The position numbers and the translations under genes are program-made. A stretch of 15,045 nucleotides of DNA from an uncultured Fidelibacterota bacterium. Lineage in GTDB: Bacteria > Fidelibacterota > Marinisomatia > Marinisomatales > UBA8229. The DNA is taken from assembly GCA_913054425.1 (NCBI GenBank), contig CAJXJG010000023.1, positions 1-15,045 on the forward strand, given 5' to 3'. Below are positions 5,215 through 14,500 of the stretch, piece after piece. The notes beneath the pieces were generated by a model, which saw nothing but the letters and a program-made list of their open reading frames with translations, searched no databases and was not told the DNA's origin. How positions within the stretch are numbered: the first letter of the stretch is position 1; the number at the start of each line of letters is the position of its first letter.

Positions 5215-7572
5215 GTGAGAAAAAAGACACTGTTACTTTCATTAGGTTTGGTGTTAATCACACAAGTTGTTCTTGTTGACAATATTTGTGGTAAAAACCG
5301 AAACGAAACACAAAATCCTCCTTCAAGTCATAAAACTATGGATACCCGACCTGAAAAAGCCTTTTTCAACCACACTACCAATAATTTGTGGTCAGCAATT
5401 ACCAATTATGGCAGCATCGGGGATCCAAATTCACCATCCACCGGGCGCCCATCTGCTCAGTGGCCAGGAGGTTCCGGCAACAACTATCTTTATGATGCCG
5501 GATTATGGTTGGGCACCAAAATCGGTGGGGAGCCGGCTGTAACCACGTACTTTTACAATCCCCATGTTGAGTATCTTCCCACTTCCGGGTTTTCGGGTGA
5601 AATGGGAGCAGTCATAAATAAAGATATCCATGGAAACGAAAATACAAAATCAAGATCACTGGAAGACAGCTATGTAGTGTATGATGATTTAGAGTCCCAC
5701 CCTGAAAGTAATCACGCTCCTCTTGGGCTAAAGGTTGTCCAGCGAGGATTGACCTGGAGCCTGCCGGAATACGATGACTTTATAGCTTTTGAATATTACA
5801 TAATAAACACCGGACTGAACGGCTATCTGGAAGATGTCTATGTTGCCTACTGGTATGACATAGATGTCTCATCTTCAGATAATACGGAGCCACACATAGA
5901 TGACCTGGTAGATTATGAAGGCTGGGACGGTGGAAACACAGACACTGATATAATGGATGTGGTAGATCCTTTTGATCTTGACAATGATGGTATCACCGGA
6001 TATGATGAATGGGGGGTTCCATATTTAAAAGATGCTCCACAAAACCCCAACTATAATCCGGGAGGTGCTGAACCGGACGGTTTTTATGATGAATGGGCCG
6101 TACTGTTTGATGAAGATGGAGACACTTTATACTGGCAGAAAGATGTTGATGATCTTGGGCGTGTCGCTGGCGAACCCGCCATTGTCGATGGTCAGCTGCT
6201 TAAAGGTTATCAATTCCCAAGGAGTCTTTCATATATCTATGACGGGGATAACCCCGGATCCTCTGCAAATGATTACGGAGAGCGTGAAAAATCTCCACCA
6301 AATGATGGTTTCCTTGGCGGAAGTATTATCTATACTCCTGCCCCAATGAACACGGTGGAAAATGGCAATGATTATATGGGTGCGTTTTCCCACCAGTGGT
6401 GGAACTGGGAAAGCGACCCGATGGACCTCGATGCTGACAAACTGGACTATATGCTAGGACAGCATGTAGCCAGTCAAGGCAAACGGTTTCTGAATAACCC
6501 TCTGGAACTAGGTTATCCTCAGTTTGATTACCGATTCCTGCTCACTACGGGACCCTTTGATATCCCTGAGGGAGATACTGTAAAAGTGGTGTTCGCCCTA
6601 ACCTGCGGTAAAGGGTTAGAGGGATTAAGAGTGAACTCCGATAATGCAATTAAGGCATATTATTCCGGTAGTAAAAATGGCTCACCCTACAATCCAAATT
6701 CGTTTGATGAAGATGTTCACTGGAACCTTCCCATTCCCCCGGCAGTGCCAGATTTATCGTACAGTCCTATGAGCGGTGGTGTGAGGTTAGCCTGGGACAC
6801 AAGAGCTGAGTATTCCTTTGACGCAAATCTGGGAAGAATCGACTTTGAGGGTTACCAGGTTTATCGTGCCTCTTACAATCCTCAGGATTGGGAGATGATT
6901 GCCAGTTTTGACAACCGGGACGAACCTGTATTGGTTGTTGACGTAAATGGTGATACTTTGAACAACATGACAAATGATGGAGACTGGATTCTTCTTGATC
7001 TTCCACCAATACAAAATCAGTTCGAAGACCAGGGCGGTGTAAATACCTGGGGTGACACTATCGATACTCCACTGGAAGGAATTCCATATTATTATGCTGT
7101 TTCTGCCTATGATGGCTACAAATCTGCGGCAGAAGCCGGACAAGAGCTCCTGCCATCATATTCTCCTTTGAGCAACTATAAAAAATCTGCCGATAATGCG
7201 CCCATACCAGTTTTCCCCGGCACTCTTTATGAAACCGGTGATGATATTCCTTCTCTTGACAGGGTATTGGTCGTACCTAATCCCTACCGTGGTACAGCAC
7301 AGTGGGAGCAACAATACGAGGACCGAATCAAGTTCACCAATCTTCCTCCGGTAGCAAAAATTTCCATTTTTTCTTTAAGCGGTGATCTCATTAAAGTGAT
7401 TGAACATACAAATGGATACGCCGATGAATACTGGGACCTGGTCTCCAGAAATAACCAATCTGTGGTGAGCGGAATGTATATTTATGTAGTGGAAGCACCC
7501 GATGTCAGTATCGTGGGACAATCATCTAAGGATCTTGAAAAATATATCGGTAAATTCGCAATCTTCCGATGA
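5215..7572 (+). CDS. Secreted surface protein with FN3-like domain and T9SS-type C-terminal domain
   Basis: A 785-residue protein starting at GTG 5215, five bases after the receptor stop; this start gives a complete signal peptide (MRKKTLLLSLGLVLITQVVL). Residues ~80-230 contain a block (GNNYLYDAGLWLG, VVQRGLTWSLPEYDDFIAFE, VYVAYWYDIDV) that I associate from memory with proteins found next to TonB receptors in Neomarinimicrobiota and relatives; no enzymatic motif is seen. Residues 254-265 (DLDNDGITGYDE) form one canonical EF-hand loop in an acidic stretch. Residues ~505-630 are fibronectin-III-like (VRLAWDTR, FEGYQVYRAS, PYYYAVSAYDG). From ~683 there is a T9SS type-A-like tail: VVPNPYRGTAQW, IKFTNLPP, ISIFSLSGDLIKVIEH, WDLVSRNN, VSGMYIYVVEA, ending in GKFAIFR rather than the common KxxxxK. 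It is probably exported by T9SS and surface-held, perhaps docking with the receptor in the manner of SusD-type partners, although it lacks SusD features. The precise role is unknown. Confidence 0.82.
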   Translation: MRKKTLLLSLGLVLITQVVLVDNICGKNRNETQNPPSSHKTMDTRPEKAFFNHTTNNLWSAITNYGSIGDPNSPSTGRPSAQWPGGSGNNYLYDAGLWLGTKIGGEPAVTTYFYNPHVEYLPTSGFSGEMGAVINKDIHGNENTKSRSLEDSYVVYDDLESHPESNHAPLGLKVVQRGLTWSLPEYDDFIAFEYYIINTGLNGYLEDVYVAYWYDIDVSSSDNTEPHIDDLVDYEGWDGGNTDTDIMDVVDPFDLDNDGITGYDEWGVPYLKDAPQNPNYNPGGAEPDGFYDEWAVLFDEDGDTLYWQKDVDDLGRVAGEPAIVDGQLLKGYQFPRSLSYIYDGDNPGSSANDYGEREKSPPNDGFLGGSIIYTPAPMNTVENGNDYMGAFSHQWWNWESDPMDLDADKLDYMLGQHVASQGKRFLNNPLELGYPQFDYRFLLTTGPFDIPEGDTVKVVFALTCGKGLEGLRVNSDNAIKAYYSGSKNGSPYNPNSFDEDVHWNLPIPPAVPDLSYSPMSGGVRLAWDTRAEYSFDANLGRIDFEGYQVYRASYNPQDWEMIASFDNRDEPVLVVDVNGDTLNNMTNDGDWILLDLPPIQNQFEDQGGVNTWGDTIDTPLEGIPYYYAVSAYDGYKSAAEAGQELLPSYSPLSNYKKSADNAPIPVFPGTLYETGDDIPSLDRVLVVPNPYRGTAQWEQQYEDRIKFTNLPPVAKISIFSLSGDLIKVIEHTNGYADEYWDLVSRNNQSVVSGMYIYVVEAPDVSIVGQSSKDLEKYIGKFAIFR

Positions 7573-7585
7573 CTTACTGATAGCT

Positions 7586-8596
7586 ATGCAACGACATATA
7601 ATTAAAATAATACCAGCCCTGTTAATTTCTCTGGTCATCGGCCAACAGGACTTTGAGAAAGTAGGTACATCCGGAGCTCATTTTCTTGATATCAGCCCTG
7701 ATGCCCGGGTGGTGGGAATGGCTAACAGCGTAGTCGGGACAAAAATAACCGATGCCTCTGCCGTATTCTATAATCCTGCTGCGCTTGTTTACATGAGCGG
7801 TTCAAATATTTTCTTTTCCAAGGTAAACTGGTTTGCCGGAATTAATTATATCAGCCTTTCAGGGGGAATGAAAACACCAATTGGCACTCTAGCTGTTCAT
7901 ATGCGGCAACTTTCCACCGGAGATATTGGAGAAACTACTGTATTGGAACAGCAGGGAACCGGTCGATCATTCGTCTGGAATGATCTGGCTCTTGGTGTCT
8001 CCTGGGCACAATCCCTAACTGACAGATTTTCATTTGGCGCAAATTTATCACTGATAAAAGAATCAGTTAATCTATATAATTATGAAGCAAGTGCCTGGGC
8101 TGTGGATATCGGGACATTATATATAACCGGGTTCAATTCTCTAAAACTTGGGATGTCAGTTCGAAATTTTGGACCTGAACTTGATTTTGAACAGGATGGG
8201 AAAGACGCCACTTTTGATGATTACCATGATGGTGATCTCCTTCCAGAACCGGAATCTTTTAGGGCTTACCACATGCCGCTTATGTTTCAAATTGGCATTT
8301 CTTACGATTTCCTTGAAGATTTACCAAGCCACAATTTAATGCTTGCCATAGATGCGGTTCATCCAAATGATTCCTCAGAACGATTGAATGTGGGTATGCA
8401 ATACGGTTTTATGAATATCCTTTTTCTTCGAGGAGGGTTATACTCTAACCATAATTCAGCTTCCTTTATGGGAGGGATAGGTTTAGATCTTGGGCAGATT
8501 ACCCCCATAGCGAACGATTTTCGGGTTGATATGGCTGTCTCCAACTACGGTTTGCTAGGGTTTGTCAAACAATTTACCATAGCAATTGGTCTGTGA
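7586..8596 (+). CDS. PorV/PorQ-family outer-membrane beta-barrel (type IX secretion)
   Basis: A 336-residue protein. ATG 7586 is chosen over an in-frame ATG at 7502 because it lies 13 bases after the previous stop and directly begins a signal peptide (MQRHIIKIIPALLISLVIG, then QQ). The mature N-terminus has the family hallmark: DISPDARVVGMANSVVG, then DASAVFYNPAAL (residues ~36-66), equivalent to the S-x-x-A-R-x-x-G-x-G and W/Y-N-P-A-x-L of PorV, PorQ and UPF0164 proteins, which are FadL-like barrels. Alternating beta-strands follow to the end (MAVSNYGLLGFVKQFTIAIGL). In Bacteroidota PorV carries T9SS cargo from the translocon to the attachment complex. Lying between two genes whose products end in T9SS tails, this copy is probably a cargo-linked paralogue rather than the sole housekeeping PorV. 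No T9SS core component (Sov/SprA, PorK-N) is in the window. Confidence 0.85.
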   Translation: MQRHIIKIIPALLISLVIGQQDFEKVGTSGAHFLDISPDARVVGMANSVVGTKITDASAVFYNPAALVYMSGSNIFFSKVNWFAGINYISLSGGMKTPIGTLAVHMRQLSTGDIGETTVLEQQGTGRSFVWNDLALGVSWAQSLTDRFSFGANLSLIKESVNLYNYEASAWAVDIGTLYITGFNSLKLGMSVRNFGPELDFEQDGKDATFDDYHDGDLLPEPESFRAYHMPLMFQIGISYDFLEDLPSHNLMLAIDAVHPNDSSERLNVGMQYGFMNILFLRGGLYSNHNSASFMGGIGLDLGQITPIANDFRVDMAVSNYGLLGFVKQFTIAIGL

Positions 8597-8597
8597 T

Positions 8598-11500
8598 ATG
8601 AAGAGAACAATGCTCATCCTAAGTCGAATTTTCATTGCAGGAATAATACTTTTAGCTACTGTACAAAGCACAACTATTACCTCTGCCAGTTATGATGCAG
8701 GGTCCAACGTACTGACTATTACTTTTTCCGACAGTATCCACACCGATAACATTCTTCTGGGTCGAATGACTTTTGATGACGATAATGGAGGACCAAATCC
8801 TGATGTTGTGTTTTCCGGCGGTACTGTTCTAACTGAGGATTCTCTTTCATCTGAGCTTCAGATCTCGCTGATCTACAGCGGCATAATTGATCAGTGGACA
8901 AATCCAGAGGATGGCAAGACAAGAGATATTTGGGGAAATGACCTTACCCTGGTAAACGCTGTTGAGTCCATGGATCTGTCTTCCCTTCAATTGGTTGTTA
9001 ATGAAGGAGCTTTTATAAATGATAATGCTGAACCTTTTGACGATACGGATGGGAATGGCGCTTACAGTACAGTCGAACAATTTACCGATCTAAATAGCAA
9101 TGGCACATGGGACCATGGGGAAGAATTCACAGATGCTAATGGTAACGGTGGCTGGGATTCAGCTGAGGTGTATATTGATGCAATTGGTAATGGCACATGG
9201 GACCCACCAGAAGAATTTACTGATATTGATGGCAATGGAGTTTGGAATGATGCGGAAGTATTATTTGATGATGCCAATGGTAATGGTATCTGGGATTCGG
9301 AAGATTTTGAAGATACCGACAGTAGCGGTACATGGTCACCAATGGAAATTTTTACAGATGCAAACTTTAACGGTATTTGGGATCCCTCCGATGAATACGA
9401 AGATGCAAACGACAATGATATTTGGGACAATCACGAACCTTTTACAGACACCAATGGTAATGGTAATTGGGATTCGACAGAGGTGTATATTGATGCAAAT
9501 GGCAATGGTGTCTGGAATTCCGCTGAAACATTAACAATTGACAATAATAGTAATGATGCATGGGATTCCACTGAGGTGTTGGTTATTGATAGAGACGGCG
9601 ATGGTGAATGGGATTCTGGCGAACCCGTTACGGACATATTTAATTTTAATGGTATCTGGGACCCTGGTGAAGAGTTTATTGATGTAAACAATAATCATAT
9701 ATGGGATAGTGCGGAAACTTTTACTGATGGTAATGGAAACGGTATCTGGGATCCAACAGAAGATTTTGAAGATGCTAACAGTAATGGTACTTGGGACCCT
9801 GCTGAAGATTTTTACGACACTCCACTGAATGGTGTCTGGGACCAGAATGCTGGTGAAACTTATGAGGACATTAATAGCAATGGAGTCTATGATTTACCAG
9901 ACATATACTATGATGCCAATGGTAATGGTCAATGGGACCGTGGGGATGAATTCACAGATACAGATATGGATGGCATTTGGGACTCTGCCGAACCCCTCAC
10001 GGATATAGATGGTGATAATGTGTGGGATGATGCGGAAGATTTTATAGACGTAGATGAGGATGGTACTTGGGGTGACGCAGAAACACTGACTATAGATTAC
10101 AATGCCAATGGTACTTGGGATGACGCAGAGCCATTTTCAGATGCAAATGGGAATGGTACCTGGGATGACGCAGAGCCATTTTCAGATGATAACGAAAATG
10201 GTGTCTGGGACTCAACGGAAGTGATTGGAGACCCTAATGAAAATGGAGAATGGGATGATGGTGATGGGTTCAACGATAACAATAATAATGGTATCTGGGA
10301 TGGTGTAGAAACTTTTATGGACATCGGGTTTGGTTTCCCACCCCAGGGTGCTGGTAATGGTGTCTGGGATTTTGTGGATGATAATGGGAATGAAATTTGT
10401 GATAGTGATTTTGGGCCAAATGCAGAATGTGAACCATGGACTGATGATAATGAAAATGGCATCTGTGATCAGGAAACCCTCACCTATGATGAAAATGGAA
10501 ACGGTCTCTGGGATCCACCAGAAGGTTTTATTGATACAAATGGCAATGGCATGTGGGATCCAGCTGAGGAATTCGTTGACACTGATGGGATTGAAGGCTG
10601 GTTCCCGGGTGAGGAATTTACCGATATGAACGGTAATAATGTGTGGGATGATGAAGAACCGTTTGTTGACTCCAATAACAATTATGTCTATGATGAGGCA
10701 GAACCCTTCGTGGATTTTGATGGAGACAATGAATTTGACCAGGTTTCTGAAGAATTCACAGATTCAAATGGGAATGGAATCTGGGATCAATATGAACCTA
10801 ATGCACACACCACTCTGGATGTTGCAGTCTCCGGACAGGATGTTCATCCTGTTTTAATTTCGGCTAATTATGATGCCAACAATAACCGTTTTACACTACT
10901 CTTTGACCGCCCTGTCCAGTTTGACCAAATCCCTGAAGATGAGACCTTTCAAAATGGACCGGGGGACGGCAACCTGAACAGCGGGGAGGATCGCAATGAT
11001 AATGGTGCCCTTGACTTTGAAGCCAATATAAACATTTTTAAGGTTGGGTTTCTGGACGGATCTGGAAACGTAAAAATGCTGGAAGGTCTTGATCAGATAG
11101 TTCAGACTGTCGATTCTGATACAATAGAAATCTTAATGACCCGGAATGACAGCAAAAGACTGGAAACCACATTAGATATTTCATCGCTATCTATGAATTT
11201 GTCTGAAGGTGCTTTTCTAGATACACTTTATAATCTTTCAGCAACCAGTACATTACCAGTTACTACAACTTTGGATTCCCTGCCACTTTTTGTTGACAGT
11301 GCTACGTATAACATTGCGGAAAATGAATTATTAATATTTTTTAGATCGAAGGAAACGAATAAACGTAAAATTGTGACAGATCCTGCTCCAATTTACTCAA
11401 AGATTGCTTTGTCCACTGGAGATTCCTCTATGAACCTTTCTGGAATTGATGGGACTCCATTTGTGCTCCAAGATATAATTTTACGGATCCGACAGCTGAT

Positions 11501-14500
11501 GCTTGCCGATCAAAGAGATCTAGAGATATTAATTAATGAGATGGGTACAGGAGATACTCTCTTTTTAGCAATTGATGAATATGCCGTTTATGATGAAAAC
11601 AATAATGGTAACCTCGAGGTCATAGATCTCCCTGTTATAATAACAAGTTCAGATGATGTAGAAAAACAACCACCGCAAATTGTATCGTCCGAAATAGTGT
11701 ATGATGCTTATACGGACATCCTGACATTGCCCTGGAATATGGGGGTTGGGTTTTTTAATGAGATGCCCATTCCAGAGAAATCAGGAGTCAGTGGCAACAG
11801 CAATTTAGAAGGGATTGCCTTTTATGATAGTTCCGAAGACAGTTTGATTACATTCAGCCAGGGCAAAGTTTATTACCCCTCATCCTATGATACCACTTGT
11901 ATCAAACTGAGTGAGGAGGATGCAGAGTTACTTGAAAATTATCCAAACAGAGCAGGCCTTACCTTGACCGTTGAACCCTTTACATTTTATTCGGCAGGTA
12001 CCTACAATAATGGTAATGAGGCGGTAACCGAAGACAGTTTGTTTGCAGTTAATTATCGCTGGGATAATACTGCTCCAATGGTTAATGAAGTACTCTTCAA
12101 TGTGACAGATTCCACACTCGCAATTACTTTGGATGAATTGGTCTTGGTGGATTTTTTATATCCTGAGAAACTTACTTTTGGTGGGGTTGTAATTGATGGT
12201 GAAATTGTGGTTGACAGTGCTGCTCAATATGTCAGCAACTTCTCTGTGAAAGTATCTTCTTCGGCTTATGACGGCATTACCAGTCTTGATGATAGTGTGA
12301 AGATTATTCCTTTGTTTCAATCAGTCGCTGGAGCATTTGTTAACGCAGATAGTACCATTTCAGGATGGGTTGATATGGAAGCAGCCTACGGCCGCTATTT
12401 TTGGAACCAAAGTTTTGAGGCTTTTGCTCCGCCGCCCGCTATTCATTTTGCCGCATTGCGTGCTTCCGGTGGATACTGTGATATTTATGTTGATGCCGAA
12501 CAATGGAATAGCAACATAAGTTCAGAAGACTTGAATCAGATAATGACAGCCTTTGAAACAACAGCACCGGGAGATTCCTCTGCTGGCATTGCTGGTTTGG
12601 CCCAGGATTTTCTTGGTGCCAGTATAAAAGATACCGATGGTAATGGTAAAGTAATTTTTGTTTTTACTGACATCCTTGATGAATATGGGCTGGGACGAAG
12701 TGATACTAAATCTTCTCTTTTTGTTCACGGTTACAGCACCATAGCAGACACCCTTGATGATGCCCTCTATTCAAATCATGGAGATATTATCTACCTGGAT
12801 GCAGATCCAATGAGTTTAAACTCCACTGATGATGACCTGGTTGCCACCTACAATGCTATTTCTCACGAATACACACGAATGATAATGGAGCACAACCAAC
12901 CAGACCAGGAAAACTGGATAATTGAGAGCGTTAGTGCTATACTTCAGAAAAAGATGGTGGGTGACGTAAAATTCTTTGGTAAAAGTACAAGCCCTTCCAT
13001 TACTGGTGGAAATCAGTTAACATATATTGCTACAGGATATCAATCGCTCAAGGGCAGGTCTGATAAATACAATGCTTACCTGTTCCTCTCCTACCTTCAA
13101 GAAAAATATAGTGCTGATAGTTCCGGATGGGACATTATTCAAGCCATAGCTCAGTCTGACTCAATTGGGATAAAAGCGGTAAGTAATGCACTTGTGACAT
13201 TGGGAATAGATACTGATGTAAAGGACATCTTTGCAGATTACGGTATGGCCTGTTATCTTGATGCTGTTCAGGCTGACAGTCTATACGACAGCAGATACAG
13301 CTTTGAAGGGTTTGATCTTCAGACACCGCCTTCGGGGAAACCCGCCGCAGTATTGAAGTGGGATGCTTCTATTGGCAAGGGCTCACCATATACCAAAAAT
13401 GATATTTTGCCGTGGTCGTATAATTACCTGATCATGCTGGGTTACTCTTTCGATCTCGCCGGAAATGTCAATTATCTCAGTCCTGATTTAAATGCTGAAG
13501 ATACTTTAGTATTTAACGGATATGATGGTACCAGCTTCAAGGTGAAAAAGTTAATCCTTAAGAGTAGTTTTTTGGATCTTATGAATCCTGGTTACGAAGT
13601 GTATGATTTTGAGTTAGATGATCAAACCGGTTATGGAACCCTACCAGTGACAACTGACCCGTTATTCGCCTTTAAAGACACACTGGATTACGCAGTGGAC
13701 GGGGTTCAGCTCATGTTATTAATGATTGCCAAAACCGATGATGCTCAACCGCCAGCAACCTATGATTTTGCTGTTTCAAACGTAGTTTCTTTGCCTGATT
13801 TCAGTGATCTGTATGCGTATCAGAATCCGGGCATTCAAAATTATCTGGATGTTTATGTAGTATCTCAACGGCGAGTTTTCGATCACTTTGGAAATGAGGG
13901 AGCGGTTGTGGAATACTCAGTCACTTCAGGAGATTCGGGTTCAGTAGCACTTACGGAACTTATTTCCTATGGTTCTGACCTCGTAATTTACCACACATCC
14001 AAAGAATTATCTACAGAAGGGACCTATAACTTTACCTATCAAGGAAGTGATCAAAGTGGTAATCTCTTTGAATTTGATTCATTAACAATTGTTGTAGAAT
14101 ACTATGACCCGGCTTCCGCCTCTCGAATTGTTGCGGGTAATGCTGAGTATAGTCTGCCGCGGGAAAGTTTGGATAATCCACTAATGATAGCTGCAGGGAC
14201 TATCCCGGTTCATCGCTCTGTTTCACTTCCGGAAGGCTTCGAACCAATGAGTGATATAATTATGTTCGGACCGAATGATAAGCAATTGAACCGGTCAGCA
14301 ACTGTAACCTTTTTCTTAAAGGAAGCAAATCAGACAATGAGTATTTATCAGTTCCATAAAGGAGAATGGAGGCATATCGGAGCTGAAATTATAGAAAACT
14401 CTGTACACGCAAGGACTAATTCGCTGGGGCAATTCATAGTGCTTTCCGGGCCTCATGGAGAACTGGACAAGGACCTTGTTTTACCTCAAAAATACACCCT

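Noticed and set aside
5215..7572. SusD-like partner assignment for the protein after the receptor
   Set aside because: It has no lipobox and no TPR-type helical SusD pattern; the sequence is beta-rich with an FN3-like domain and a T9SS tail.
7502..7585. Upstream ATG 7502 for the PorV-like protein, overlapping the previous gene by 71 bases
   Set aside because: The extra 28 residues would bury the signal peptide that starts at ATG 7586; the other operon gaps are short and do not overlap this far.
8586..8597. Upstream TTG start for the giant protein, overlapping the PorV-like gene
   Set aside because: ATG 8598 directly follows the previous stop and starts a typical signal peptide; the TTG adds only four residues and has no supporting site.
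9062..10681. Several open minus-strand frames across the calcium-loop array, encoding repeats like SQIPLPLASVNSS
   Set aside because: They are mirror images of the 45-bp repeat (the sense codons for D, N, G and W avoid antisense stops), have no ribosome binding sites and end wherever a unit deviates.
9036..10799. Regular short repeats that could suggest a CRISPR array
   Set aside because: The repeats are contiguous with no unique spacers, lie in frame inside one long coding sequence, and vary mainly at third codon positions.
9036..10799. Dockerin (cellulosome) interpretation of the acidic repeats
   Set aside because: Dockerins have two loops each followed by a helix in ~60-70 residues; here loops follow one another every 15 residues with no helices, and no cohesin-like domain is seen.
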